In this document: positions 8,289-17,896 of the stretch, one piece after another | Numbering within the stretch: the stretch's first letter is position 1 | Layout of the letters: every line of letters starts with the position of its first letter | Origin: an uncultured Mycoplasmatota bacterium | GTDB taxonomy: Bacteria > Bacillota_I > Bacilli_A > RF39 > UBA660 | DNA: 58,732 nucleotides | Direction of reading: 5' to 3' | Assembly: GCA_947649355.1 (NCBI GenBank) | Contig: CANSRG010000003.1 | Span: 1 to 58,732 of the forward strand | Translations under genes and position numbers: made by a program | The notes under the pieces: generated by a model | Database searches by the model: none | Seen by the model: the letters and a program-made list of their open reading frames with translations, nothing else | Told to the model about the DNA's origin: nothing

Positions 8289-11200
8289 TAGCTACCACTC
8301 CTTATTCTCCAAGATGGTCCGATTCCATATCTAGAACATTCATTTTTATCATCACCTTGACAATATTTACTTTCAGGATATAACTCCCAAGCTGATGTAC
8401 TCTCGCCACCAACATTTGAATTATCACTAGTAATTCTTGTAATATCTGAGGCATGAAGCTTATTAGAGCCTTCTAAGACATCTAAGAATCCACTTTTGCA
8501 ACGAACCGTATGTTCTTTTCCATTAACATCTGTATATTTTTCACATCTTAATGCATTATTACTGCTAAGTGAACCAGCATAAGAATCAGGAATTTTACTA
8601 TTTGTATAAGAACCCGCGGCATTGTTATATTCACGAATTTTCTTTAAATCACTTGGTGATAAAGTAAATTCATATTGAGGGGTTTCATAAATAGATTCTC
8701 CAGCTTCTTCAATTTCAGATAAAGTATCCTTCGCTTTTTTATTTGCAACACGATTTGAATCATCACCAGTAAACCAGTTCCAGCCAATTCTTCTTTCTGT
8801 ATTCTTAAACAATTTATTTAAAGAAACAATTTTATAAGAATACATCGCACGGTCTCCATCAAATAAACATGTTTCACAAGTTAAATCACAATCTCCACAG
8901 AATTCGTCATCATCATTAAAATCACATTCGTCATCTTTACAAATAAAGTCACAATCATCACAGTTATTTAAATAATGACATACATATCCACCATCTACAG
9001 TAGAAGTAACATCCATACCAGAATTACATGTCTTATTACTATCCATTTTATTATATTCTGTTAAAACACTTGTTGTACTACCCATTAAACGCCCTAAATC
9101 ATTAACAGTTACAGTTTTTGAATTAGACTGTCCTATTTTTGAAAATTTAAATTTAAATGGAAATACCCCACTTTTTTGAACTAAAGTAATTGGTAAAGCA
9201 TCTTCTGGTAAATTAGTCCATAAACAATCATTACCACTACATTGATCCCATTTAAGTTTTATAGTCCCATACTGTGTATAAGTAGAAAATTGTTTATCTG
9301 GAATATATTTTGCAGAATACTTCTTACTTTTTCGAATCCATTTTGCAGTACTAATATTAACATCATAAGAACCACATTTACCTTCACTACATGTTACAAC
9401 TTTTTTGTTTTGATAAGTCCAATACTGAGAATTAGAAGTACCATTTTGACATTCTGTATATTGATTGTTTATAGAATCTCCACCACAATACCATTCTTTT
9501 CCACCTTCAATAGATTCTTCTTTAACTTCACCATCTATTTTAAATTTGCCATTTACTTGTTCTTTATAGTCTTCATTATAATAAAACTCAACATCTGGTC
9601 CAAAAACCATGTCATTATTCCAAGTAGAACTAGATACTGAAGAAGGATCTACACTCGTTAAATCTCCTGAATGATTTTGATTTGAAATAGCACCAGTACA
9701 ACTATTAAATTGAGAAATAATTGTATTTAAATGTTCAGTCGCATCTTTTAATTTTTTATAATATTCTTCTTTCAAAGTTTTATAACTTTTTGAACCAGAA
9801 TGATAATTATCTTTTGTTCTTGGATCATGTCCATCTCCATGACTACAAGAACCATCATTATAGGATTTACTAGCTGTACTAGATTGTCCATTTATATTAT
9901 ATTGAGTTGGACTCCATGTCAAAGAAACAGTTGTTACAGATGAAGTACAATTTCCATCTTCATCACGAGAACAACAAGAACTTCCAGTAGAATAATTTCC
10001 TGAAGAAAGAGCAGTTTTATAACTATTATACTCATTCCATGCATCTATAACAGCCTTTTGAGCAGCTTCATAATCTTTATTAAATTTTTCATGATCAATA
10101 GACCCTTGTGGGTTAGAAGCACCTCCAACATAACAATCTCTTTGTCCTACAATTTGAGTAGATAAAGTAAAATATCCACCACTTTGAGAATATTTTGCAG
10201 TTGGTAACTTAAATTGATAATCTTCTACACACCATACTCTACAATATGGATTACCTTGAAATTCATTTACAGCTTCAAAAGATTCTCCAATCGCATCATT
10301 TCCACCTAAAACACAAGAAGTTACAGGATTTACAGTTGGATTACAACTAGTAGAAACTTTATTTATATCACTAACACGTCCCTCATGAGTAGATTCTGTA
10401 TCAAAATTATTACAATCAGAAGGAACTGTTACAGTAGGAGTACAAAGTGGTTTTCCTAAACAATCAGACTCATATAATTCTTTCGTACATTTTTCTCCAT
10501 CTCCAGCTCCAGGAGAAGATTCTTTGCAATAATAATTTCCATCTCCACTTTCACTTGGAGTTTGACAAGAATGAGGTGTTTTTTCACATGTACCTGGACA
10601 ATTTCCATATTTATTTTTCTTATCTTCAGAATCTTTATCAGTAGCATACCAAGAATCACTAGCTATAAGATTTCCATTTTTATATTTTTCATATTTATAT
10701 TGCCCTGTTGAAGTATCACAAGAACAAGACTCATCATTAGAAGGTCCAGTTGGAATATGATGTCTTGAACCTCCGTCTGGATTAGCATTTGGACAAGCTC
10801 CAACTTCTCCAGGAAGAGCAATCAAAAATCTTTGATTATTTGCTTTTGTATTCACAATATATAACATAGATGCTGCACTTCTTGGATCACAATAATAAGT
10901 GTCTACATAAGCTCCTAAATCTTGATGATCCCAATTAGTTCCATCAAAAGAAACACTAACAATTGCACTATTACCTGTTCCTTGACGTGAAGTAGTACTA
11001 ATAATTTTTACTGTTTGATTTAAAAGTGTTACATTAAATCTTCCATAATCTACACTAACAATGCCTTCATTAGAAGGTTTAATTTCAAATAAAAGTTCAT
11101 AATTATTTGTATTTGGAACTTGCTTAATTTCACTTTGAACCAAAGACCAAGAAGTTCCATTTATAGTACCATCAGAAAGCAAAGTCTCATATGGAGTATT

Positions 11201-11746
11201 TCCATTTCTATCAGCAAAATCAATGGCCTCGATTGCAGTATTGATACCATCTTGAATTCCAGTCATTTTCTTTAAACCTGAACCAAAATTATTATATGCT
11301 CTATAAGCTGGTGCAAGAGCTCCAACCTTTATTCCACCATCCATATAACGTTGGGTAATAATACGAAAAGCCGTATTACCAACAGCATATCCTATATCAC
11401 TACGATTTGCCCAACTATTATTTACCATTTTTTGATAGGTATATTGAGCAGCCAAAGCAAACTTATAAGAATTAGTTCCAACTTGTAATCTACTAGGATT
11501 AAGAGGAATAATACTAGATGTTTGCATAGTATGACTAGACCCTCCACCAAATTGACGTCCAGGATCTAAACAATAAGACATATATTCAGTTCCATTGATA
11601 TTTGTAACATAACGACGAATCTCAGGATATGACCCTCCAATCGTACTAGAATATTTTACAGTATAAGCATTTACTTGAAATAAAAACATACTAACTGAAA
11701 ATACAAAAAATAATAAATAAGTAACTAATTTCACATTCTTTTTCAT
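8288..11746 (-). CDS. Large secreted Cys-rich protein with probable thioester domain (adhesin)
   Basis: 1152 residues with a signal peptide (residues 1-27, ending VNA/YTV). Residues about 30-200 look like a Gram-positive thioester domain: YCLDPG places Cys59 and IITQRYMDGG places Gln132, matching the [YF]C[LIV]D and TQxA-type signatures whose side chains form an internal Cys-Gln thioester able to react with host amines. The rest is Ser/Thr/Asn-rich with many cysteines, including an acidic cluster of nine cysteines in 38 residues (about 923-960). There is no LPxTG motif and no C-terminal membrane helix, so it is not sortase-anchored. It is translationally coupled to both neighbours (4-nt and 1-nt overlaps). 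It is a candidate pilus-tip adhesin. Confidence 0.6.
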   Translation of the reverse strand: MKKNVKLVTYLLFFVFSVSMFLFQVNAYTVKYSSTIGGSYPEIRRYVTNINGTEYMSYCLDPGRQFGGGSSHTMQTSSIIPLNPSRLQVGTNSYKFALAAQYTYQKMVNNSWANRSDIGYAVGNTAFRIITQRYMDGGIKVGALAPAYRAYNNFGSGLKKMTGIQDGINTAIEAIDFADRNGNTPYETLLSDGTINGTSWSLVQSEIKQVPNTNNYELLFEIKPSNEGIVSVDYGRFNVTLLNQTVKIISTTSRQGTGNSAIVSVSFDGTNWDHQDLGAYVDTYYCDPRSAASMLYIVNTKANNQRFLIALPGEVGACPNANPDGGSRHHIPTGPSNDESCSCDTSTGQYKYEKYKNGNLIASDSWYATDKDSEDKKNKYGNCPGTCEKTPHSCQTPSESGDGNYYCKESSPGAGDGEKCTKELYESDCLGKPLCTPTVTVPSDCNNFDTESTHEGRVSDINKVSTSCNPTVNPVTSCVLGGNDAIGESFEAVNEFQGNPYCRVWCVEDYQFKLPTAKYSQSGGYFTLSTQIVGQRDCYVGGASNPQGSIDHEKFNKDYEAAQKAVIDAWNEYNSYKTALSSGNYSTGSSCCSRDEDGNCTSSVTTVSLTWSPTQYNINGQSSTASKSYNDGSCSHGDGHDPRTKDNYHSGSKSYKTLKEEYYKKLKDATEHLNTIISQFNSCTGAISNQNHSGDLTSVDPSSVSSSTWNNDMVFGPDVEFYYNEDYKEQVNGKFKIDGEVKEESIEGGKEWYCGGDSINNQYTECQNGTSNSQYWTYQNKKVVTCSEGKCGSYDVNISTAKWIRKSKKYSAKYIPDKQFSTYTQYGTIKLKWDQCSGNDCLWTNLPEDALPITLVQKSGVFPFKFKFSKIGQSNSKTVTVNDLGRLMGSTTSVLTEYNKMDSNKTCNSGMDVTSTVDGGYVCHYLNNCDDCDFICKDDECDFNDDDEFCGDCDLTCETCLFDGDRAMYSYKIVSLNKLFKNTERRIGWNWFTGDDSNRVANKKAKDTLSEIEEAGESIYETPQYEFTLSPSDLKKIREYNNAAGSYTNSKIPDSYAGSLSSNNALRCEKYTDVNGKEHTVRCKSGFLDVLEGSNKLHASDITRITSDNSNVGGESTSAWELYPESKYCQGDDKNECSRYGIGPSWRIRSGS

Positions 11747-12468
11747 AATACTTTACTCCTTTGTTTCTTAATAAGAATCACAATAGCAGCAACCCCTAAT
11801 ATTACCAAAAAGCTTCCGATTAAATACATCCAATATTTTTCAAAAAAACTTTTTTGTTTTTCCTCTTCTTCATTCTTTTTTATTTCTTCTGTTTTTTGTT
11901 GTTCTTCATATCCTTTTTTTTCAACTTCTGCATCACTCATATTGATTTCTGTCGTAATCCATTCTTGACAATAATAAGAATTGACTCCAATACAGTATGG
12001 CATAGTATAATGATAATTATATTTTGGTAAAACCAAATCCATCTTTCTTAATTCATTAGAACAATCCGCATGATTCGCATAAATACGAATTTCATAAGTC
12101 ATAATCTGATCAAAAGACATTAAATCCCATTTTATCGTTCCATTATCTGTATCTTCATAATGATAAGTTTGCTCTTCACCAGTAACTTTATTTTCCACTA
12201 CAACAGATAAATTTTCTGTAACGTTATAAATAGCTGCCTCTACTTTAGCTTCTTCAATCTCATAAGAAATAGGATTACCGTTTTCATCTATCACTTCAGA
12301 TTCTTCAAACTCTCCAGTACCATACATCCCAGATTCATAAGAAACTTGAACATTCGCAGCTTCCCTTGCTAACTTATTTTGAGTATCATAATCACAAGCT
12401 GCATGAACTTTAGGAAAAAAAGTCATAACAAAAACTAGTCCCAAAATCCCAATTTTTCTTTTATTCAT
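11743..12468 (-). CDS. Secreted membrane-anchored protein at head of Tad operon
   Basis: 241 residues. Signal peptide (1-23, cut near VHA/ACDYD), an extracellular domain with about six cysteines, a Lys/Glu-rich stalk around residues 185-208 and one C-terminal helix (about 212-233) followed by the basic tail KKQRSKVL, so it is a type I membrane protein. I do not recognise the family. It is the first gene behind the operon promoter and overlaps the adhesin gene by 4 nt, which suggests it acts with the adhesin, for example as its anchor or chaperone (inference). Confidence 0.6.
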   Translation of the reverse strand: MNKRKIGILGLVFVMTFFPKVHAACDYDTQNKLAREAANVQVSYESGMYGTGEFEESEVIDENGNPISYEIEEAKVEAAIYNVTENLSVVVENKVTGEEQTYHYEDTDNGTIKWDLMSFDQIMTYEIRIYANHADCSNELRKMDLVLPKYNYHYTMPYCIGVNSYYCQEWITTEINMSDAEVEKKGYEEQQKTEEIKKNEEEEKQKSFFEKYWMYLIGSFLVILGVAAIVILIKKQRSKVL

Positions 12469-12493
12469 GAAAATTCCACCTCACCGTATATAA

Positions 12494-12522
12494 ATTGTAA
12501 CACACGATGTCTTCTATTTCAA
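12494..12522 (-). promoter_or_regulatory. Promoter of the Tad pilus operon
   Basis: Minus strand TTGAAA (12522-12517), 17-bp spacer, TACAAT (12499-12494), 26 nt upstream of the first operon gene. The ribosome site GGTGAGGTGG follows. It is the obvious sigma-A-type promoter for the 12.4-kb operon. Confidence 0.6.
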
Positions 12523-12608
12523 TAACTATAAATCAATTTTCAAAAAACAAAAAGATGTAAAATATCGTAAATGAATGTAAATAAAATGGAAATATACACT
12601 AAATTGAC

Positions 12609-12764
12609 TTAATAATCAAATGAAACCTGTTTCAAACGTTTTACTTGCTCTTCAATTTTCTCTTTTTCAATAAAATGCGGAACAGAAAAAGAAAGAAATA
12701 AAAAAGTAACGAAAAGAGAAATAAAGAAAATACTACTCTTGCGATAAAGAAAATTATTTTGCAT
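12609..12764 (-). CDS. Small single-span membrane protein (51 aa)
   Basis: Short open frame starting ATG at 12764 with GGATGATAGTT upstream. The product has a basic N-terminus (MQNNFLYRKS), one strongly hydrophobic helix (about residues 11-29) and an amphipathic, charged C-terminus (EKEKIEEQVKRLKQ). It sits upstream of the Tad operon promoter in the same direction. Function unknown. It could be a spurious frame, but the membrane helix plus coiled-coil-like tail is coherent. Confidence 0.4.
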   Translation of the reverse strand: MQNNFLYRKSSIFFISLFVTFLFLSFSVPHFIEKEKIEEQVKRLKQVSFDY

Positions 12765-12833
12765 AACTATCATCCAATCTTTCTATAAAAAATTATATAT
12801 CTTTATGATAAGAATGTAAAATAAAAAAGGAAT

Positions 12834-12862
12834 TTGCTTAAAAAGAAAATTTATGATATATT
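12834..12862 (+). promoter_or_regulatory. Promoter for the CPBP protease gene
   Basis: TTGCTT (12834-12839), 17-bp spacer, TATATT (12857-12862), 22 nt before the ATG at 12885, with AAGGTGAGA as ribosome site. Confidence 0.55.
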
Positions 12863-12884
12863 TTTAAAGAAATAAGGTGAGAAT

Positions 12885-13604
12885 ATGAAAGAAATCAATT
12901 GGAAAGAATTAAACAAAGGATTATTACTAATAGTATTTTATCTTCTAGTACTTCCTACAACAATAAGTGGAATTTGTCAAATAGCTTCTATATCCTTACA
13001 AAATAAAACAAATTATATCTTAGTAAATGGAAGTATATATTTTATAATGATTTTATTATTTTTATGGATTTATAAAAACACTATTTTTGAAGAATTAAAA
13101 AATTATTTTAAAAATTGGAAACATTGTATTAAAATTGCACTTTTAAATTGGTTAAAAGCTTTACTATTTATGATGATATCAAACTCTATTATATTAAGTA
13201 TACTAGGAAATATTGCAAAAAACGAAGCAGCAAACAGAATGATTATCGGTAATAATCCAATTTTTTCAATAATAACAATGGTAATAATTGGACCATTTAT
13301 TGAAGAAATGCTTTTTCGAAAAGGATTAAAAAACGGATTCAAGAAAAAACAACAATTTTTAATAATCAGTTCTTTATTATTTGGATTAGGACATGTATTA
13401 ATTTCTTTAGACTTATCTTCTATAGATGCATTTATCGCTTGTCTTCCAACCCTACTTTATATTATCCCTTATAGTGGTATGGGATATTTCTTAGCAAAAA
13501 GTTATTATGAAACAGACAACATTTTTACAAGCACTACTGCACACACTCTACATAATGCTTTTGTTGTTACATTAGTATTAACAAGCCAAATCATTGGAGG
13601 CTAA
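12885..13604 (+). CDS. CPBP-family intramembrane metalloprotease
   Basis: 239 residues, mostly membrane helices. The CPBP/Abi (CAAX protease and bacteriocin-processing) signature is clear: the EExxxR motif in GPFIEEMLFRKGL (about residues 138-150), a second motif FGLGHVLIS (about 166-174), and the later TTAHTLHNAF with conserved His and Asn. These residues bind the catalytic metal in the membrane. Family members process prenylated proteins or peptides or give bacteriocin immunity; the substrate here is unknown. The stop lies 1 nt before the downstream phosphoesterase ATG, so the two form an operon. Confidence 0.85.
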   Translation: MKEINWKELNKGLLLIVFYLLVLPTTISGICQIASISLQNKTNYILVNGSIYFIMILLFLWIYKNTIFEELKNYFKNWKHCIKIALLNWLKALLFMMISNSIILSILGNIAKNEAANRMIIGNNPIFSIITMVIIGPFIEEMLFRKGLKNGFKKKQQFLIISSLLFGLGHVLISLDLSSIDAFIACLPTLLYIIPYSGMGYFLAKSYYETDNIFTSTTAHTLHNAFVVTLVLTSQIIGG

Positions 13605-13605
13605 A

Positions 13606-14487
13606 ATGATAGAAGAAATGAATTTAGAAATACAAGAAGAAGAACAAGAGCAAAAAAAGAAAAGTATAATTCCTAAAATTGGTCTTGCACTTCTTGGTTT
13701 AATAATGATTACTTATGCTTACATGCATTTTTTAGAACCAAAATTATTAAAAATAAAAGAATATGCCATAATAAATGATAAAATACCTTCAAATTTTGAT
13801 GGATTCAAAATTACTCAATTTGGTGACATACATTTTGGAAATACCATTACAGAAAAAGAAATAGAAAAATTAGTAGAAAAAATAAACGAAACAAAACCAG
13901 ATATTTTAGTATTTACAGGAGATTTATTTGACGATGGAATCACACTATCAGAAAATACCAAAAACTTTTTAAAAGAAGCTTTAAAAAAGACAAATGCAAC
14001 ATTAGGAAAATATGCTATTAAAGGAGATCATGATTATAAAGATATGAAAGAATTTGAAAGCATTATGACAGAAGCAAACTTTCACATTCTAGAAAATAAA
14101 AATATTCCTATTTATTATAAAGGAGTTACACCAATATATTTAAGTGGTATCCCATCACTTATCAAAAAAGAACATAATATTTTACAAGCACTAGAAAAAG
14201 AAGAACAAAATGTTTATCAAATATTACTAACACATGAACCAATTATTTTTGATGAAATAAAACAAGAAACAAATTTAGTTTTAGCAGGTCACAATTTAGG
14301 TGGTACAATTCGTCTTCCATTTATAGGAGGATTAGTAAACCAAGAAAACATTGGCGAATATAAAGAAGAAAAATATCAAAAAGGAAAATCTACTATGTAT
14401 ATTACAAACGGAATTGGAACATCAAAAATAAATTTAAGATTTAACAATACCCCTTCTATTAGTCTCTACCGTTTATATCATCAATAA
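13606..14487 (+). CDS. YkuE-type membrane-anchored metallophosphoesterase
   Basis: 293 residues. A short acidic/basic cytoplasmic tail and one membrane helix (about residues 22-40) precede a calcineurin-like phosphoesterase domain. The five metal-binding blocks are visible: GDIHFG, FTGDLFDDG, KGDHDY, LLTHEP and LAGHNLGG. The usual GNHD is changed to GDHD, which some family members show. I take ATG 13606 rather than a start four codons earlier because GGAGG lies 5 nt before it. Likely substrates are phospholipid or sugar-phosphate esters outside the membrane; not determinable here. Confidence 0.82.
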   Translation: MIEEMNLEIQEEEQEQKKKSIIPKIGLALLGLIMITYAYMHFLEPKLLKIKEYAIINDKIPSNFDGFKITQFGDIHFGNTITEKEIEKLVEKINETKPDILVFTGDLFDDGITLSENTKNFLKEALKKTNATLGKYAIKGDHDYKDMKEFESIMTEANFHILENKNIPIYYKGVTPIYLSGIPSLIKKEHNILQALEKEEQNVYQILLTHEPIIFDEIKQETNLVLAGHNLGGTIRLPFIGGLVNQENIGEYKEEKYQKGKSTMYITNGIGTSKINLRFNNTPSISLYRLYHQ

Positions 14488-14643
14488 TAGTCAATAGTTT
14501 TTAATATTTACAAAAATTTATATATATAAAAACCTCGTTTTCAAAAAACGGAGTGGTAGAGTTCACGCACTTTAAAATTTATTTAAGTACTTTTACCTTT
14601 ATTTTAAGAAATTCTTAAATTTAACAAGTATTATATGAATTTT

Positions 14644-14663
14644 TAAATTTTGGTAGTTGAAAA
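14644..14663. repeat. Left inverted repeat flanking the AbiE/primase-helicase cassette
   Basis: A 20-bp sequence with core TTTTGGTAGTTGAAA that matches the reverse complement of 18521-18540 at 18 of 20 positions. The two copies bracket exactly the three defence genes plus their control region and point at each other. This could be a mobile-unit boundary or a shared regulatory sequence; no recombinase lies inside. Confidence 0.5.
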
Positions 14664-14693
14664 GGTAGTTGATATATTCTTAACTACCTTTTT
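14662..14693 (-). terminator. Terminator of the AbiE/primase-helicase operon
   Basis: On the minus strand AAGGTAGTT and AACTACCTT pair (9 bp) around a 10-12 nt loop and are followed by TTTT. It lies just past the stop of the primase-helicase gene. Confidence 0.6.
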
Positions 14694-14704
14694 ATGAATA
14701 TTAA

Positions 14705-17077
14705 TTATATCTTTATTATTTGTTGTTCAGTATCATCTACTATATCGTATCCCAATTTTTCATATGTCTTTTTTCTTCTTAAAAACATATTACGGGTTTT
14801 GGCAAAATTATCATCAACATAATCATAAATTAATATCTCTTTTTTGTTGTCATCTTTTCTATGTAATCTTCCTGCATATTGTGTTACCCTAGTTTGTCCA
14901 GAAATAGGCATAGTTAAGAATAATACGTCAAGTTTTGAATCATCGAATCCTTCACCAATATACGATCCTGTAGCAACTATAATTTTATTACTGCCAAGCT
15001 CATTGATTTGATTCGTTAGTTCTTCATAATGTTTAAGCACCTTTTTACCTATTCCACCATAATATTTGAAAATATTACTTGTATATTTAGAAAGTTTATT
15101 ATAAATATAATTCATAAGTTCTAATCGTTCAGTTAAAATTACAATGTTTTTTCCATTTTCATATTCTTTTTTTATATCCTTAATAATATTTCCACTACGT
15201 ATAATATCCTTTGCTATTAAGTCATTAATTTCATTTAATTCATAATTATCAATATTAGGATTAGTAAAATTTAAATGGCTTTTCTTTACAATTACTTTCA
15301 TTGGAATATTCAATTCTTTATTGAATTTCAAACTATCTACTTTATACCTAATATCACCACATTGCATTTTTATAATTGGTGTATGTCCATTTTCTCGCTC
15401 AGGAGTGGCAGAAATACCATAAACATATTTAGCATTTCCAGTATTTATTGCTTGTTCAAAAGTATATGCTGCTGTATGATGACATTCATCAATAATAATC
15501 ATTCCATAATTTTTTGCAATATCTAACACTTCACCATTATTCCATATGGATTTTAGACTAACAACATCAATTATATTGGTGATATTCTTCCTTTTACCAC
15601 TTATTTCTCCAACCTCACTAATATTTAAGAACTCTTTAATCCTATCTTTCCATTGATTAAGTAGTTGTATTTTATTTACCAAAATTAAAGTGTTAACTTT
15701 TCGCTCTTCTATTATTTTACATCCTATAACAGTTTTACCAAATCCTGTCGGTGCACATAATATTCCATTATCATATTTTAGCAGGTTATCAAGAGCCTTT
15801 TGTTGCTCATCTCTTAAATTTCCGTTAAAAGTAACATCAATTTTATTTCCTTTAAAACGTTTATCAATTTTAATTATTTTAATATTATTCGTTTTACACA
15901 AACTTTCTAAGTATTCATACGTTCCTCTTGGCAATTTCAAATATTTGTCGTCTTCTTTACTACAATCGATAACCATCGGAATATTATATACAGATATTCT
16001 TAATTTTTGATTTTTATAAAATTCAGGATTAGCAAAAGTCGCAAGTCTTCTAAAGTTATTTTTAACAATTGAGTTAAGATTAGCTTTATCGATATAAATC
16101 ATATCATTTAAAATTACCTTAATACTTTTAGGATATTCTATATTATTTTTACATTTATCATTTACTTCTTTTTTCATATCGACTATCTCATGACCTATAT
16201 CAATAGTTTCATTTGATAGTTTTTTAATTTTTTCAAAAACTTCGGTCTCTGTTAATTTATGAATAGAATTTAAATATTGTATTTGATCGTCATTAATTTG
16301 AATGAAATTTCTATCAACAAATATTGTGTTTCCATATTTAGATGGTTCATTTTGAAATGGTAGGGCTATTAAATTACCATATCCACCCTTTGGTAGCGTG
16401 TCTTGATTAGGAAACATTCTATCAAATGATGAAATAGAAATATTGCTTATTTCCATAGTCTTAGATAGCAATAGACTTCCCAATTTTCTGGCAGTTATTG
16501 CTTTAATATTTATATCAAAGAAAATCCAAATATGTAAACCCTTTCCAGATCTACTTCGTTCTATAGCGATTGGAATTTCATACTTATCACAGATATTAGC
16601 TAATGCTAACACATCACTCTTAATATCATTATTTGTATTTTTATTATCAAAATCTAAGACAAGAAAATAACAAGTATCATTTTCTAACAATGGATAAATT
16701 CCAATTGGATTATTTTCATACATATGCTTATAAATAACTTCCTTTGATAAAGGTTTATTTTCTCTATATTGACAATTCTTACATTTTTTGCCCATTGTTT
16801 TATTACATATGCCTTTTTTCCATTCGTTTGCGCAGGCTGGAATATAATATTTAATGTTAGGATTATTTTTATCTATTGATAAATATGGGTAAACATCATC
16901 CCTACCTTTAAAATAACCCAAAAAGATTTTAACTTTCTCTTCTCGACTTAACGATAACTCATTTTTATTAATAGATGGCTTATTTAATTGCTTTTTCAAT
17001 GATTCAACTTCACATTGAAGTTTTCTTATTTCTAACTCTTTTATATTTATTAATCTGATAATTTCATTATCACTCAT
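14705..17077 (-). CDS. AEP primase - SF2 helicase fusion of the TOTE-conflict type
   Basis: 790 residues in recognisable order. Residues 1-35 form an N-terminal coiled coil. C82, C91, C99 and C102 make a zinc-binding-like cluster. An archaeo-eukaryotic primase (AEP) domain follows, with metal ligands LDFDN (142-144) and nucleotide-binding SGKGLHIW (177-184), then GGYGNLIALPFQ (230-241). The C-terminal half is a superfamily 2 helicase: APTGFGKT (441-448), DECH (529-532), SATPE (555-559) and YAGRLHRKD near residue 735. This matches proteins annotated as TOTE conflict-system primases, thought to act against invading DNA. No nuclease domain is seen. It starts 3 nt after the AbiEii stop, so it is made from the AbiE transcript. 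Confidence 0.82.
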   Translation of the reverse strand: MSDNEIIRLINIKELEIRKLQCEVESLKKQLNKPSINKNELSLSREEKVKIFLGYFKGRDDVYPYLSIDKNNPNIKYYIPACANEWKKGICNKTMGKKCKNCQYRENKPLSKEVIYKHMYENNPIGIYPLLENDTCYFLVLDFDNKNTNNDIKSDVLALANICDKYEIPIAIERSRSGKGLHIWIFFDINIKAITARKLGSLLLSKTMEISNISISSFDRMFPNQDTLPKGGYGNLIALPFQNEPSKYGNTIFVDRNFIQINDDQIQYLNSIHKLTETEVFEKIKKLSNETIDIGHEIVDMKKEVNDKCKNNIEYPKSIKVILNDMIYIDKANLNSIVKNNFRRLATFANPEFYKNQKLRISVYNIPMVIDCSKEDDKYLKLPRGTYEYLESLCKTNNIKIIKIDKRFKGNKIDVTFNGNLRDEQQKALDNLLKYDNGILCAPTGFGKTVIGCKIIEERKVNTLILVNKIQLLNQWKDRIKEFLNISEVGEISGKRKNITNIIDVVSLKSIWNNGEVLDIAKNYGMIIIDECHHTAAYTFEQAINTGNAKYVYGISATPERENGHTPIIKMQCGDIRYKVDSLKFNKELNIPMKVIVKKSHLNFTNPNIDNYELNEINDLIAKDIIRSGNIIKDIKKEYENGKNIVILTERLELMNYIYNKLSKYTSNIFKYYGGIGKKVLKHYEELTNQINELGSNKIIVATGSYIGEGFDDSKLDVLFLTMPISGQTRVTQYAGRLHRKDDNKKEILIYDYVDDNFAKTRNMFLRRKKTYEKLGYDIVDDTEQQIIKI

Positions 17078-17080
17078 AGG

Positions 17081-17896
17081 TTATACCTCAACTAACTCCA
17101 ATGATGAAACAAATTCTAAAATTGATGTTATTGCTTCATCAATAGATATTTCAAGCCAATTATTTCTTGCCATACTGATCATAGATTTGAATTTGTTATT
17201 ATAAAGGATAGCCTCTAGACTGCTTTTTAGATCAATTATGTTGTTTTCATCTATTAAAGTATCTTTAAATACTAATTTATCTAAGTATTTAAAAAAACGA
17301 TTATTACTAAAATTATTAGTATTGAATAAGTAATAAATATCAAAAATATCTTTATATCTTGTTGACGTAATACCAAACTTTAATAGAGATTTTATTTTTT
17401 CTACACATATCTGTTCTTTAGAATTTGCAAGTAACATTACAGTTTTAGAATAGTTACCTAAATCAAAACACAATTCATCTTGCTCTATATCCATATCTTT
17501 ATGAACACCTATATCTAATTTTGTAGGAAAAACATTTCCAAAATTATCAGATATTTCAATAAATACTCTTTTTCCATCATAGTCTTGATGATGAAGTTTT
17601 TTTATTGGCAAAGTAATTTTTATTTTAATATCTTTATCATTTAACTTTTCTATAAAGGCTGATATAGCCGTATCATCTAAGGAATATCGTATAAAATCAA
17701 TATCCAAATCTTGTGTGGCTCTTCTTTCATCTTTAGAAATAGCCATCATTACTACCCCGCCTTTAATTGTTACATTTTTGTTTAAACCTTTGCTGTTTAT
17801 TTTTGATAATATAATATCTTGACAAGTTTTTGATATAGCATTTGCATTAGAGTAACCATTATTTATATAATCATTAAATATTGAGTTTAAGTTCAT
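17081..17896 (-). CDS. AbiEii-type nucleotidyltransferase toxin
   Basis: 271 residues of the AbiEii/AbiGii (DUF1814) nucleotidyltransferase-like toxin family. Residues 46-70 hold the signature GGVVMMA followed by RRATQDLDIDF, with the catalytic DxD-type aspartates. A third acidic site lies in TKLDIGVH, and the late motif EKIKSLLKFG and RYKDIFDIYYL is typical of the family. Such enzymes form the toxin half of type IV toxin-antitoxin systems that abort phage infection. The ATG overlaps the stop of the antitoxin gene by 1 nt and the primase-helicase follows immediately. All key residues appear intact. Confidence 0.85.
   Translation of the reverse strand: MNLNSIFNDYINNGYSNANAISKTCQDIILSKINSKGLNKNVTIKGGVVMMAISKDERRATQDLDIDFIRYSLDDTAISAFIEKLNDKDIKIKITLPIKKLHHQDYDGKRVFIEISDNFGNVFPTKLDIGVHKDMDIEQDELCFDLGNYSKTVMLLANSKEQICVEKIKSLLKFGITSTRYKDIFDIYYLFNTNNFSNNRFFKYLDKLVFKDTLIDENNIIDLKSSLEAILYNNKFKSMISMARNNWLEISIDEAITSILEFVSSLELVEV

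Noticed and set aside
14539..14583. Possible RNA hairpin (CTCGTTTT..AAAACGGAG) after the phosphoesterase gene
   Set aside because: The stem is imperfect and lacks a T run, so I do not call it a terminator; nothing else supports a function.
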